From the NCBI RefSeq assembly GCF_025370935.1, contig NC_133476.1, positions 21,969,813-22,033,812 of the forward strand: a stretch of 64,000 nt of DNA, read 5' to 3'. The notes under the pieces were generated by a model. That model worked only from the letters and a program-made list of their open reading frames with translations, was not told where the DNA came from and ran no database searches. The stretch is from Choristoneura fumiferana. Its lineage: Eukaryota > Arthropoda > Insecta > Lepidoptera > Tortricidae. Of this stretch, positions 10,676-22,800 are shown piece by piece. Each line of letters begins with the position of its first letter. The stretch's first letter is position 1. Both the position numbers and the translations under genes were made by a program.

Positions 10676-10947
10676 ATAAAAATAAAACAAGTTTGAGGTT
10701 TTTCCATTTATTCATCGAAGCGAGTCGACATTTCGTGCACATGTAGGTTGCGAACTAACAAAATACCCGCAACGTTTTCGGCGTAAGTTAACAGAACCGA
10801 AAGTTCTTAATCTACACGCGCACTTATAATTTTAATACGGAAATACAACAATTCAATATGGAGTCGTGACAATTTGACATTCGTATATACAAATGGGTGG
10901 AAGTAAGTCAGGCTACCCTGCCTGGCGAGCTACTCGCACCAGCAGTA

Positions 10948-11345
10948 AGGGTGCGGCCAGATGCAGTCGCTCGTCGCTCGCTTGCAGCGATAAATCTGGT
11001 CACGTGACCCCATTTCGAATGTGATTGTGAATTTCCCGCGACTCAAAAAAGTAGCGTCAAGTCGCCGCGTCGAGCAGCAGCGACCAGATGGCTGCTTGCA
11101 GGAATGATCTCGGTCTTGGAAGCTGATTTCTTAATCTCATTTAGTATTAGTAGCAGTCGTGGCAGTAGTACAAAGAAAAGAAATTGGAGTGAATGAAAAA
11201 AAAAAAAAAGTGTTTTTGCCGAAATTGAAGAAGTTTTTTTTTTCAGTGATAAAGTTCAACATTTTCAGCTTTATCGCTATATGTCACGTGACCAGATTTA
11301 TCGCTGCAAACGAGCGACGAGCGACTGCATGTGGCCCCACTTTAA
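10948..11345. mobile_element. MITE with 55-60-bp inverted ends rich in CGCTCGTCGCTCG
   Basis: Left arm 10948-11008 and right arm 11284-11342 are inverse copies, including GATGCAGTCGCTCGTCGCTC-like text and GATAAATCTGGTCACGTGAC. The interior is non-coding. Total length is about 400 bp. Confidence 0.8.
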
Positions 11346-12104
11346 GGCAGTTACCACGCGGCCGCCGCATCCAGTTGTGGTGTGCGGTACAACGGTTTTT
11401 TACTTGTGACGTTTCGCAGTGTAATGACCACGTGATAAACGCCCAAGTCTAATTTTATCAAAGAACAAAAACCTGACTTACAGTTGATATCGTCAGCAAG
11501 GCAGTACAGGTTCACGCCGCACTAATATAAAACTGTAAATACCGCTCCCAATACGCCAAACATAACCCGATAAAAATATTTATTCCTTACTACATATAAA
11601 AATACCAATGACTATTATATACAATACAGTTTAAGAGAGTAAATATACAGCAAGAATCTAAATTTACACTAAATATGTAAAATAAAACTGCCGAAAAATA
11701 AACCTAATCTAAAATTTGGATTAAAACGAATTCAACAACATATTGAAGAGATCAATATTTAATTGGGTGTTATACCGCACGAATAACTGTGGATAGCATT
11801 ACAGAAACCCCATAGAATGAGTAGTGCAGTTAAGCCTACGCTATTACATTTTAACCATCGTTCCCTACGGTGCCTCCTGCGAGTGGACCTTGGATCAGCC
11901 CACGACATCCAGTCAAAAATACACTAAAAAATAATATACAACACAGCCCCATTGTTGCTAGCGTTCTAACATATATCTACACTAAATACGATATTATGAG
12001 TCTCGTATCATTGAAGTGATACTAGATTTACGGCACCAATATCGGAAATCATGTGACAGTCATACGGTTTCGCTCTACTAAAATATGTATACCAGTTGAG
12101 CTCA

Positions 12105-12300
12105 GTGCTTGCACTGTTGTGTTTCGGCGTGGAGAGTAAGACAGCCGGTGATATTACTGGCATTTGAGGTATCCCATCTTAGGCCTCTAGGTTGGCAACG
12201 CATCTGCAATCCCCCTGGTGTTGCAGGTGTCTATGGGCGGTGGTGATCTCTTATCATCAGGAGACCCACTTGCTCGTTTGCCATCCAGTTGAATAAAAAA
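12105..12300 (+). repeat. Retroelement 3' end ('GGGCGGTGGTGATCTCTTA' family)
   Basis: The block running from TTGTGTTTCGGCGTGGAGAG to GCCATCCAGTTGAATAAAAA recurs in reverse complement at 56572-56758. It ends in an A-rich tail, which suggests a LINE or SINE 3' end. Confidence 0.7.
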
Positions 12301-14855
12301 AAACAAATTACAATTCTACACGTCATAAATACTTAACAGCATGTAATCAAGAGGCAACATTTGCTAACAGAAATATAGGTAATTTGCTGCTTCGTAAAAT
12401 CAGGTTATACTCGGATTAAAAGTTGGACTTGAGACAAAATATTGAAATCCACTATCACACATAGAGAGCTACAATTAGCTGGCGGAAGATTGAGTACGGT
12501 TCATAGTTGGTAAATAATTAAAATCAGGTGCGAAATTTTGACATGACAAACATGGTTGAACCTAAATCTACGTCATTTATAAAACAAATCCCGTTACAAT
12601 TTACATAGTTTCTACTTTTAAAGCATTTTGAGCTAATAAATATAACACGCACAACTACAATCAAGACCATAAATTATGTACTTCTATTTATTTTTGGCAG
12701 CATAAAGTGGTTTGCCTAATTACAGAGTCTAATGATCAGTTAAAAATTAATCGACAGGCACTTTCTAAGTACACAATTACGTATGACCTTGACTGTAAAA
12801 ATGTACTTAAATTGCATACTTTAATAACAAAACAATCCCAATATTCGCCAATACAAATAAAGCCTTCACAAATAACCCAATGACCATAAGCACGAGCTGT
12901 TAACCATCCGCCAGAATTATTTCCTTCCAGTCCATCAGTATTAGCAGTTTTATATCTATTAATATACTAACCGGTAAATTTACTCGTACTCATATGCGGT
13001 CGCATACAGGTAATTAACAATACAATCCGTATATTAAATTATTGTTTAAATTTTAATTTAGACAATAACGGCTATATCATGTAAATATAAATTACAAAAC
13101 GACTATAGCAATAAGTACAAGTACTTATAGTTCTATTCTACTAGTTCAAAAATTCATAATGAGGAATAGTCTCTAGTAGCGATGAACTGGTTGACCAAGC
13201 TTTGCTGGCCACAGTTTTAACTCTATGTTGGAATCCCGTTGATTCTATTCTTAGTTTGAATCAGTATTAACGCTCTAATATAAAGAAAAACGATAATTTA
13301 CAGGTATTCTGAAACCAGTCTGTACTATTACTTTATAGAAGCTTTTGTCTTTATTAGAGTAAAATACGACTGTGTGAATGTTGTTTTTAACGCGGTAAAA
13401 GAGATGTCTTAAACGATTTTCCGCGATGCGAACGCTTAATTTATTACTACGACGGTTTTCAGACTTACTTAACAACCACAATATATTTCAGTTAAATCTA
13501 AATTCCTGTCTGCTATAATGCTATAAACAACAACTAGCTATGGCATGTATACGAACGAGTTTGTTGTATTATTTACATTTGCGTTATCGTTCTTAAGATA
13601 GACCAAAGTTTAAAGAACTGATTCGATTTAATTTTCATGAATAATAAAGTTTCATTATTTTATTTCATTATTGTTTGTTTTGCAATTTTTTAAGTTTTGC
13701 TTGTAGAAGTGCATCTATTTAATTTCATATTTTTATTATTTATATTTATATTTTTATTCACAAAACATAGAGTACTTTTTTTAGTGTCCCATACAAACGA
13801 TGATATTTAAAATGAATCGCCGCTTTAGAGCTAAACGTTCCGAAATGACTGAATCGTGAGTGATTGCGTACGACTGAAATGCTAGAGCAATATTTTTTAC
13901 GTTTTGTTTCACTTTTTATCGGAATGAGAAATACAGCGAGTATTCTGTGTCTAGTTACCAAACATTTTGCTGACTTTTGTACTGAGGTATCGGTGTTTAT
14001 TCTATTTGCTTATCTTGGCGTAAGACTAGTACAAAATTTAACGTCAATACCACAGGAACACTTTCATGTCAAAACGTTTTCATATACGTAAACATAAGTG
14101 AAACATTTTGCCGTAAAGGCGTCCACTGTGCAGTCTTTACTTTTTGAACTGAGCTATCATTTCCGGAATACAAATCAAAATCGACATAAAATAATCATAT
14201 GCTTTTATTCTCTTAATATCAAAGAATAATGTTGTTTATAATCGCTCGATTTCAGGAAGAATGCGCTTCGTAGAAATATACCGCTAACCAAAAGTGTAGG
14301 GTTGATAATCTATAATGTTCATACTTACTTTTTTTTTAAAGTACTTAGCTTGCAATTAAGGGAACAAAAGCAGATAATAGGACTAGCTCAGTTCAAACAG
14401 AAAGACTAGGTACCTATATTTATTTTTTTGTTCTGTACCTATTTCTCAGTTTTGAACTGCTACATTCACTAATGGCAAGATAGGTGAAGCCTTACTGGCA
14501 GGATCTCGAGGCGTTCTAGATGTAGAACATAACCGACATCGCGTCACGACGAGGCGTCGAGGTATACAACTAACAAGGTGGCACCCAGCAGTTACGTAAG
14601 GAACATGAGATTACAGCGAAAGGTGTAATCTATACCTCAAACCTATACCCATATACCTCAAACATGTCTGGGATCAAACTTGTACGATCATAATCAATGC
14701 GTGATACTGTATGATTTCTCGACATGTAACTAGCACAAACATTTTTTGCATAAACAGTATGTTTTTCGTGCAAATTTGGTCGTACCGGCTTGTCGTTGTA
14801 GCTAGGCACCTGTTCGCCTGGTGCGGGGTGGGGATGGGGTCGTCGAAGGGGTCGT

Positions 14856-17800
14856 TCAGGAGCGGAAGAAGCGCACAGCGCGCACGACGTACTGGCGGCA
14901 GATGGGGCACTCGGCCAGCTGCTTGGCGCAGCGCGTGCAGGCCGCGATGTGCCCACACTCCAGCAGCACGCACTCCAGCGGCGCCGCCATGCAGATCTTG
15001 CAGCACTCCTCCAGCGGCAGGCTCTCCAGCTCTGCAAACATATTACAAATATACAATTAATTATAAATAAATAAATTTAAATATACTTGTACTTGATGAT
15101 AATTAACTGTTACACGGAATTATTCACAGATTAATTATAATCATCATTATCAGCCGATTAGTTCCCGATTCGCCGTATTCTTGTTTCGTCGGAATTTTTC
15201 AGTTACACAAAACTATGGAAATTTCGTGGCTTTAATCATATTATTGAGGACTAAGGTGGTATTTTTCAGCAATTAAAGTCACGTCCTATTGTGCAACAAC
15301 AAAACAAGCAAGAATCCGACGTATAGGGAACTTAAAACGACTAAAATTAAAAAAAAATATATCCTTTACTTTTGATGGCATAATATGAAAGAAAGAGACA
15401 GCTAAACTTTATTTTTTGCTCTGCGCGCTCGACGGTGGCAGTAGCGCCCTAAGCTTGTGCACTGACCGTCCCGGTAGCGCACGTGGTCCCTCAGCAGCGT
15501 GCGCGCGCGCGCCAGCAGGTCCGCGCGCTCGACGCAGCCGCGGTACTCGACGCGGTTGCGCGCCAGGAGCTCCTTGAGCTGCCGCACGCTCAGCGCTTCC
15601 AGCTCGCTCTCCTCCTTCAGCTGCTCCAGCGCCACCAGCTGGGATGCACCTGCTGATACATTACCTCGCTTTATCGAGCGAAAATTGTAAACGAGAGGTA
15701 TAGATTTGTGGTGCTCACGGACTTGTGACATTGAGTAATAAGCATCACGGACTTGTGACATTGAGTAATAAGCATTTTTTTTTCATAAAATACCATTTGC
15801 TTTGCTCATAACCAAGTCTCGGAGATCAGAGGCCGTATTGCCTAACGTGTCTGACGCTCGCTATCGCAATCAAATGACAGATTTCACATACAAAAACTGT
15901 CATTTGATTGCGATCGCGACCTCTGAAGCCGTATTGTTCGCGACTGCATTCACAATCGTCTTCACCCGTTCTTTCTGTCACACAATATTATTATACGATA
16001 ATGATTACGAGCGACACGATAACGGTTTACGATTGTTATTCCAGTGCGAGAAAGAACGAGTGAAGACGATTGTGATTATAAGTGAGATAAATAATAAGAT
16101 TTAAATTGAAAACTGACATCCATTATTTTTGTTACGAACATTGCCATCCCAGCCTATTTTAAACTTGGTCTGTAGTTCCCACGCAGATTGGGAACATCAC
16201 GCATACCATAGAATTACTTCACAGGTGTGTTACAGGTTTCCTCACAATGTTTTCCTTTACCGTAAAGCTCGTGATAAATTTCAAATGTAATTTCGCATAT
16301 GAATTCCGAAAAACTCAGAGGTGCCGGCCGGGGTTTGAACCCACGAACTTCTGCTTGAGAGGCGATAGGTCAAACCACTAGGCCACCACGGTTTTTTTTT
16401 TATGAGCATTAAGAATGCAAATTTATTTTATTTATTTATTTGGGCATCAACAGCAATACAGTACATTATTATAGGACTTATGTTGTACTTGTTTCACTCT
16501 GTGCTCACAGAAGGTATAGTGAAACTTGGTTGCAGTGGGGATGCCAGGTCCTAATGATAATTAACTACACTGTGCCAGCAGTGGGACGTATATAGACTGA
16601 GATGAGATGAGATGAGTGTAACTTTAAAGTAGTCTTACTGTTACTGGTGTCTAAGTCATCGTTGGCGGGGGGTGTCTGTGGCTGGGCGGTGGCGGGGGCG
16701 GGTGCGGGCGCGGGGCGGGTGCGGGCGCGGCGCGCGGCAGCACGGGCTCGTCCTGCAGGCTGGCGCTGTCGGGCTCGGCGCTGGCGGCGCGCGAGGACGC
16801 CGAGCGCAGCTCCAGCGACGACGACGCGCGCAGCGGCGACGCCGGCAGAGAGCCCTCGCTCGCTGCTAGGAGCACCTCCGAGTCTATACCGAAACAAGTT
16901 GCTTAAGGCGTATACAAAACTTGCGCGAGTGCAATATGCTAACGGGCACAAGTGCGAATATTTTGTTGTAGATTCTTAAACTTCCAAATTTGTGCTTCTA
17001 TCAAGTTCCAGTAGTTTTATTTAAATTTAAGCCAGCTATCTACCCGTTCTGTTCAGAACAGATAAGACGAATCTGAATTCATTATCACACACACGTCAAT
17101 CGATCATAACGTCTGACCGGCGATGCTGTAGATTGCTCGCTGCCCGGATATTCTAGTAAGCCCTAGACGATATTTGACGATTTTATCTCTCCGATTTCAA
17201 ATCTTATTTGCTCTATTATAGGTAGAATAGAACGGAATCGGTAGGTCTGTGTCGAGCTGCAATATTGATGGCACCATGAGGGTTGTCTGCGTACCGTTGG
17301 GCAGCGGCTCGGCGGGGCGGCGCACGAACTCCCAGCCGGCGTCGTCCAAGTCCTCGACCTCGAAGCAGTCGGCCGTGTCGACGTGGGCGCCCCCCGCCGC
17401 CTCCGCCGCGCCCCCCGCGCCCCCCGTCGGCAGCGGCACCGTGATGCGCTCCTCGCCGCCTGAACACACAAGCACCTCCATAAAACAGGGGTTGCCAGTT
17501 CCCATCCTTCTGGATTTAGGGCGGCCAAATACACTCGGAATTTCGAACGCAGTAAATCCATACAAATCTATGGACCTACCACATACAAACAGTAGTTTTC
17601 CGTCCGAAGTTTTTTCCCATTCAAAATTATTCCGAATTGAAATACCTAAACCGTACGTGTGTGATGTATTTATGGAATTACGAATCGAAATTCCGAAACG
17701 GAACTCCGAGTGTATGTGGCGGCCCTTACCCAGGTATTTCCTAATTTCCTCATCCGGAAACCCAGACTGCACTGTCCCACATTGTGTATGCAGACTGTAT

Positions 17801-20800
17801 GGACAGTGAATCTGTTTTGTAATTTTTAAAGCTTCTTAGTAATTTTATATCCAATACATATTTTTTAGATTTACTTAGGGGCTGTTTCACCATCCATTGA
17901 TTAAACTGACGTTAAACGTGATGCCGTCTCCGTCTATTCGAACAAAACAAATAGAGACGGCATCACATTTAACCGTCAGTTAACACTAATCAATGGATGG
18001 TGAAACAGTCCCTTACATTCCAAAATAATAGGTAATGAATATTTCAATGGATAGAACTTGGCACCTACATATTGTACTTAACAGATGCCTCTACAAGTAT
18101 GAGTGATAATTATTGTATCCAGCATATTAAATATAATGACCCGGATAACTCCGGATAACGTTTCGGGCTAAACTCGATTTAAGACGTGAGTTATCCGGGT
18201 CATTATATTTAATATGAGTGAGTCTCACGGTAGTTTCATGTTCAAAATTGTATCCAGCGTTACAAGAACAATAGTTATTTGTGTCACAAGGGAGCAAAAT
18301 ATTGTATTTACGGCGAGGGCGTACATTGAATCCAGAATGTAGCGAAGGATTCTGCAATAGAATCCTGAGCGTAATTCAAGTGTTAACGCCCAAGATGAAA
18401 ATAATTTTGCTCCCGAGTTCATACAACTTTTCACACCGAGCATTAAGAAACTTGAAAAAAACAAGGAGGAAAAGTTACTTTTCTGAAGGAGAGGTGTGAA
18501 AAAAATATAGACCTGGCGTGGCGGAGAAGCGTTCACGGTGAGGCGCGTGCGCGTGCGCAGCGTTCACGCAGCCTCCTGCAAGTTGCACACAATTTTCATA
18601 TTTGTTTACATTACATGAGAGTACCATAAATAGATAAAGACTATAAGTCATATCTGTGATAATATGTATTCTCATTGATAAAATTAAACTTTTGGCCTTT
18701 GTCCATAATTACAAATAGATATTCTTGAAATGAGTCAACAATATATTAGTTGCTGAATTTATCTTCAACAACAGTGAAATCATTTGTTATCTCTGTATTA
18801 TATTATAACTATTATAAGTGGTTTTTAGAGACAGTTTTTTGAAACTGGGAACAAAGGCTTTGGTCTAACTCTAACATGCTCTTAAATACAATCAAACTCA
18901 TACATCATCAATTTTTGGTAAGTTTTGTTACTATGTTATGTCATTCAGACAGACTAAAACCACAAATAGTGTTGACAAACTGTATTTTAAGATTTCTAAA
19001 AATACACTTGCCACACTTGGGGATCCATCCAACAGCCAACAAGCCTATGTTGTTAAGGCATAAATTGATAAAAATCAAATCTGTTTCACAAACATGGTAA
19101 TACTTTTTTTTTTTTAATTTAAAAATAAAAATTCTAGAACTGCCTTATTGCAGTTTTGATTCTTGATTTCTTTTTAAAAATTCCTATCTTCGGTATTGAG
19201 AGTACTTTCCCTCTGGGTGGCATTAAAAATTTCCATCTTGTATAAGGGAACCTCAAGAAATGTGGCTACCTCTGCTGGCATCAGGCTGTGGATGCGGCGG
19301 GTAGGAGCGCGGCGCGGGGGGCGCGGGGGGCGGCGACGCGCGCAGGTCGAAGGCGGAGCTGAGGAAGACGTTGATGTTGGTGGTGAACCCCTTGAGCGAG
19401 GGGAAGGGCGCCCGCGGCGCGCGCCGCCGGTACGCCGCGCTGTTCACGTGCGCCACGCATAGAGTCACCAGCTCTTCCTTCTCTGTAAAACACAATACAT
19501 TATTGCACCATTTCTAAAGGGTTTAGCAGGCTAAGGAAGGCCATGTGGCCCCTGTGAGGAATAGTTAAATTGGTGAATGTCAATTGTTTGTCACCTCATA
19601 ACTAGTAATCACTCCAACTTTAAGCCCTCTATCTTGAACTGTCACAGAGATAATGCAAAAAATATGTTTTCTTAACATTTTTTTTCAAACTCGTTTTTCT
19701 CCTAATCTATAGCATATATGAGATTCCAAAAGAATGTTGCCGTTTTAATAAATATGTTACTACATATATATGAAAAAACGTGCAATGACTGCCTCATGGC
19801 TTTCTATAATAATTTTTTGAACCCAATATGGGCAATATTACTTCGCATGTTTATTTGTGTTAAACTTTGTAGGCATGATTCATGCAAACTAGCATTTAAA
19901 CCTTTGTTTGTGTTTAGTCTTGTCAGTCAAATTATAGTTATCGCTTTTACATATTTATTAACAAATACTCATTAATGTATTACTCTTTTACATGTAAGTT
20001 TTTACTAAAATTATATAGTATTGACATTTACATAACAAAAAAATAAAAAAATTAAGGGATTTTCAGTATTTACGGGAAAATAGTCACAAATAAGTGATAT
20101 ATTTATATGGTTTTGTAGGTATAAAATGGCTGCCACCATGCACCACGGTTAATCATCTTTGTTAAAGTTGATTTTGTTTTTCCTGTAAAGCTGCTGTTTT
20201 ACAATTACACATTTATTCGTCTGTGCCATGATGATTGAGCAGAATCTTTTTGGAGCAGGTTTGCAGTGGCACCTTTTGAGTAAATGACTTGCTGTAGAAC
20301 ATTTTTTTACATCTGATATGAATGGTGCTGCAAATTCATATCCTCTTCAGTAGTCAATGGATTATCATTTCATTAATTGATATCTGATATGTTTGGAGAG
20401 TGAATGTGACTCAGCAGTATTTTCTTCAATAATACCTATTGATTTATACAAAAGAAAAACAATCCAATGTCAGAGTAAAGTTATGAAATAGCTATTCAAA
20501 ACAATACCTTTGTGATCTTTAATCTATATTATACTATACCCTACTGCCCAAGGCCTCCTCTCAGCATGAGAGGGCTTGCGCTGTAGTTCTCAGGCCCAGT
20601 ATGATTTGACAACTTTATGTACACAATTTGAACTTCTTATCAAGTTGAAAACTTGGCCTCACATGTTTTCTTGCGGCGCATTCTTCTTGGCAATGATGGT
20701 CTTTCCGAAAGCACTGGTAGTTTAAAGAATGATGTGTAAAAGTGCCCATTGCGGCCTATTTACTGAATAAATCATTTGAATTTGAATTTACCCTTCAGTC

Positions 20801-21425
20801 AAAAGTTCATGTAATTTTAAAATTAAGGTGCAGGCCCAGGTTAAAATCCATATCCATTAGTCATTGCATGAAAAGCCATAGGTCAAAATAACTATTAGGA
20901 TAACACAACTTTAAAAGCTGCAATTTCTACGAAAGGAAGTAATTAACAACTTTTACTAATGTTGTGTTGAGTAAAGTCAGTTAAGCACATTTATCAATAT
21001 GTATGACTCAATAGGATGCAACTACAAAATAAAACTTCATTCGTAGTTGCAATTTAATCTAAATCACATATCAGTGTGGAGTGTTCTAGAAGCGTTATCA
21101 GCCCGATGCGGCGGACGCGCGGCAGATACAGCCGGGCTCCGCTTGGCAGGCGGTACTCACCGACGCAGCCGCGGGTGGAGACGTTCTGGCGCTGCAGGAA
21201 ACACTGCAGGTCGCGGACCTTGAGGTGCACGATGGCGACGCGCTGCAGCGGGCGCGTGGACAGCGCGCGGCACGGCGCGCACATCGCGCCGCCGCCGCGC
21301 CGCAGGCACGCGCTGCAGTAGAAGCGCTCGCACTCTGAGCACGCCCGCTTGCGCCGGAACACACTGAACTGAACAGCACAACTCTCGCACGGCATCTTAC
21401 AGCACCCGCGTCCTCGTACTAACAT
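14856..21425 (-). CDS. E3 ubiquitin ligase of the RNF34/RFFL (CARP/rififylin) family, with a frame break
   Basis: The exons on the - strand are 21425-21161, 19482-19270, 17459-17295, 16883-16639, 15649-15467 and 15031-14856, all with GT-AG borders. Their order is: a FYVE-like zinc finger (CESC...FSVFRRKRACSEC...CSAC...CAPC); a SAP-like segment (LKVRDLQCFL...EKEELVTLCVAHV); a long Ser/Ala/Pro-rich acidic linker; a second SAP-like segment (SVRQLKELLARNRVEYRGC); and a C-terminal RING (CKIC...CGH...CTRC...CPIC) ending VVRAVRFFRS. This is the layout of vertebrate RNF34 and RFFL, membrane-associated RING ligases linked to caspase, p53 and trafficking control. Exon lengths sum to 1247 nt, one short of a whole frame. 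Restoring one base in exon 16639-16883 gives about 415 residues. Translation could start at 21425 or at the next Met (21395); a short out-of-frame uORF from 21432 stops just before 21395. Confidence 0.92.
15829..16090. mobile_element. Two adjacent hairpins in an intron of the RNF34-like gene
   Basis: The first hairpin (15859-15917) has arms GCTATCGCAATCAAATGACAG and inverse. The second has arms CACAATCGTCTTCAC...TTTCT at 15950-15978 and inverse at 16047-16075. 'GCCGTATTG' occurs as a direct repeat before and after the first hairpin. They may be one compound MITE or two. Confidence 0.7.
16140..16395 (-). repeat. tRNA-derived SINE (family A), internally shortened copy
   Basis: It shares the body, B box (GGTTTGAACCC on +) and A box (TAGGCCACCACGG on +) with the copy at 7748-8055. 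It lacks about 50 bp near the 'GGGCTTGGGCC' block. An oligo-T run follows the head. Confidence 0.8.
16684..16740 (-). other. Likely frame-break site in exon 4 of the RNF34-like gene
   Basis: Entering the exon in phase, the frame gives a Ser/Ala/Glu-rich peptide with coding-like third positions (DSEVLLAASEG...). Left alone it hits a TAG at 16653-16651. The next frame gives ...PANDDLDTSN, which joins in phase to the SAP exon. The switch must occur in the GC-rich run of alternating G blocks, where one missing base would repair it. Confidence 0.65.
17878..18012. mobile_element. Palindromic MITE flanked by TTA (PIF/Harbinger-like)
   Basis: The ends GGGGCTGTTTCACC and GGTGAAACAGTCCC are inverse, and the arms extend through CATCCATTGATTAA and GACGGCATCAC over nearly the whole 135 bp. 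TTA directly flanks both sides (17875-17877 and 18013-18015), as expected for PIF/Harbinger target sites. Confidence 0.85.
18127..18240. repeat. Tight hairpin related to the repeat at 9606-9900
   Basis: AAATATAATGACCCGGATAACT is answered by its inverse at 18188-18209, giving an 80-90-bp palindrome. GTGAGTCTCACGGTAGTTTC follows, a block also found at 9610-9625 in reverse complement. Confidence 0.7.
20540..20785 (-). repeat. Composite: SINE family A fragment plus LINE 3' tail
   Basis: 20540-20640 keeps the CCTCCTCTCAG...GAGAGGGCTTG blocks of SINE family A. From about 20662 a different unit runs (GCGGCGCATTCTTCTTGGCAA, later ...TGAATAAATCATTTGAATTTG). This is read on + and ends in a GAATTT tail. 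A truncated version of the second unit is at 50130-50175. It lies in the first intron of the RNF34-like gene. Confidence 0.6.
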
Positions 21426-22084
21426 TTGACATGCTCGCGCGACACCACCGATTGTTTTATATCTATAACAGAACCATTGCCCCGTTTCCTGACAAGTCTT
21501 TAGCGATTTTTCTAGTGATTTGATCGAACATTGGTATTACTATAAAAAAAAACAAACATTCACACAACATCTGCCATCATGGAAGGTTGCGTTTCGTTAC
21601 GCGTACTTTTACCAAAGAAATGTTTCACGTTCCTTTTCTATTGAGCTCAAGTGATATGAAGAATTTTAAATACTCACTGCGTAAAAAGAACTAGTTCTTA
21701 AAAACGCGTTCTAAATTAACTTGAAACACGTTTAGTTATCGCTTATCATTTTTGAGCTAATCAAGTCGTAACGGAACGGACATGGATGGAACGGACTAAT
21801 AATTTGTTGTTTGTGTTTAATAAAACATGCCTTGACAGTAAATATATAAAATCAAGGTAGTTTTGAAGGACGTTAAAAAAATTAAAATAATTTGTGGGTA
21901 GTTTTGTTTTGTTTCGTAAAACGTATGTGGGTACTTGGGGAGTTACGACAAGTTAAACGGTGGTTGTGGTTCGTTACTCTAACAACTGGTAGCATGGTGT
22001 ACGGTTGTGTCACTCTGAAGATGAGCTCTGGTTGAGTTCGAAACGCGTCTGTAGTGTGGTGGTGGTGATTAGATGGGTTTGTGT

Positions 22085-22183
22085 GATTTGTGTGTGTTCT
22101 TATAGTGTGGAGGTGGAGGAACTGCATGAACGCATATTTTTGCATAAGCTTACTATCGTAAGGTCGCGGGTGAGCAAGAAATT
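22085..22183. mobile_element. Half of a 'GCTCACCCGCGACCTTA' MITE
   Basis: It matches the reverse complement of the left half of the complete copy at 26895-27051, including CCACCTCCACAC and GCTCACCCGCGACCTTA read on -. A left end is not visible. Confidence 0.65.
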
Positions 22184-22254
22184 CTTTTATTAATTTAATA
22201 ATTTGTCATTTTCAAATAGGTCACAGACTACTAAGAAATAGGGCTTATTTATTA

Positions 22255-22430
22255 ACCCCCGACGCAAAAAGAGGGGTGTTATGAGTTTATGGCACCGTAG
22301 CTCTTAAACGGGTGTACCGATTTGAATGCGATAAGTATTTTTATTTGAAATCAGGTTTTCTAGCGATGGTTCTTAGACATGTTTTATCAAAATCGGTTCA
22401 GCCGTTTTTAGAACATTGAACTCTGAAGTG
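22255..22430 (-). repeat. Interspersed repeat C ('AAGAGCTACGGTGCCA')
   Basis: Reverse-complement blocks (CGTCGGGGGTTAA, GCTACGGTGCCA, AAAATCGGTTCAGCCG) are shared with 26690-26880 and 32625-32808, which are in the opposite orientation. No coding capacity is seen. Confidence 0.7.
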
Positions 22431-22586
22431 ACAAAGTCGGGGTTTTGCAACTTTTTGTTGGTTAGGTTATTATTGGGTCCATTATGAAAACCGATACGGG
22501 TGGCACGTTGGATAGCAACAGACATTCCAAAAGTTATATATATAGCTGTTAAAAATTTACATTTAATGTGTGTCCGGTTTTATTAA

Positions 22587-22702
22587 TCATCATCATGTCA
22601 GCCGAAAGACGTCCACTGCTGGACGTAGGCCTCCCCAAGGCTCTCCACTCAGACCGGTCTTTTGCATTCCGCATCCACAGCGATCCCGCGATTTAACCAG
22701 GT
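22587..22702 (-). repeat. LINE 3' end (ATC-tailed)
   Basis: The ATCATCATC...GTCAGCCGAAAGACGTCC...GGCCTCCCCAAGGCTCTCC block is nearly identical to 48205-48320. It is truncated after about 115 bp. Confidence 0.75.
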
Positions 22703-22724
22703 TTTTATTAATGAACTGAAACAA

Positions 22725-22800
22725 TGTCATTGCTCACCCGCGACCTTATGATAGCTAAGTTTATGCAAGAAATGCGTGTTCACACTGTGAGAACACACAC
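22725..22800. mobile_element. Half of a 'GCTCACCCGCGACCTTA' MITE, opposite to 22085-22183
   Basis: It shares TTGCTCACCCGCGACCTTAT and the adjoining GTTTATGCAA with 26895-26940. The second arm is missing and replaced by an unrelated A/T-rich run. Confidence 0.65.

Larger units (their letters stand above)
9901..14855. other. Spacer between convergent genes; 3' UTR DNA plus repeats
   Basis: I find no coding exon. The left part should include the 3' UTR of the hydrolase gene. The AT-rich stretch below 14856 should include the 3' UTR of the - strand ligase, where TTTATT (AATAAA on -) occurs near 14419. Recognisable repeats are at 10062, 10436, 10948 and 12105. The stretches 11350-12100 and 12310-14400 show nothing I recognise. 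Confidence 0.6.

Noticed and set aside
14630..15070. Several overlapping open frames on both strands around the RING exon
   Set aside because: They are shadows of the GC-rich RING exon (14856-15031), whose own frame shows the zinc-binding pattern.
16565..16951. 128-codon - strand open frame through exon 4 of the ligase
   Set aside because: Most of it is the wrong frame, with Arg-rich, poor codon use. Only its last part (...NDDLDTSN) matches the real protein, after the frame break.
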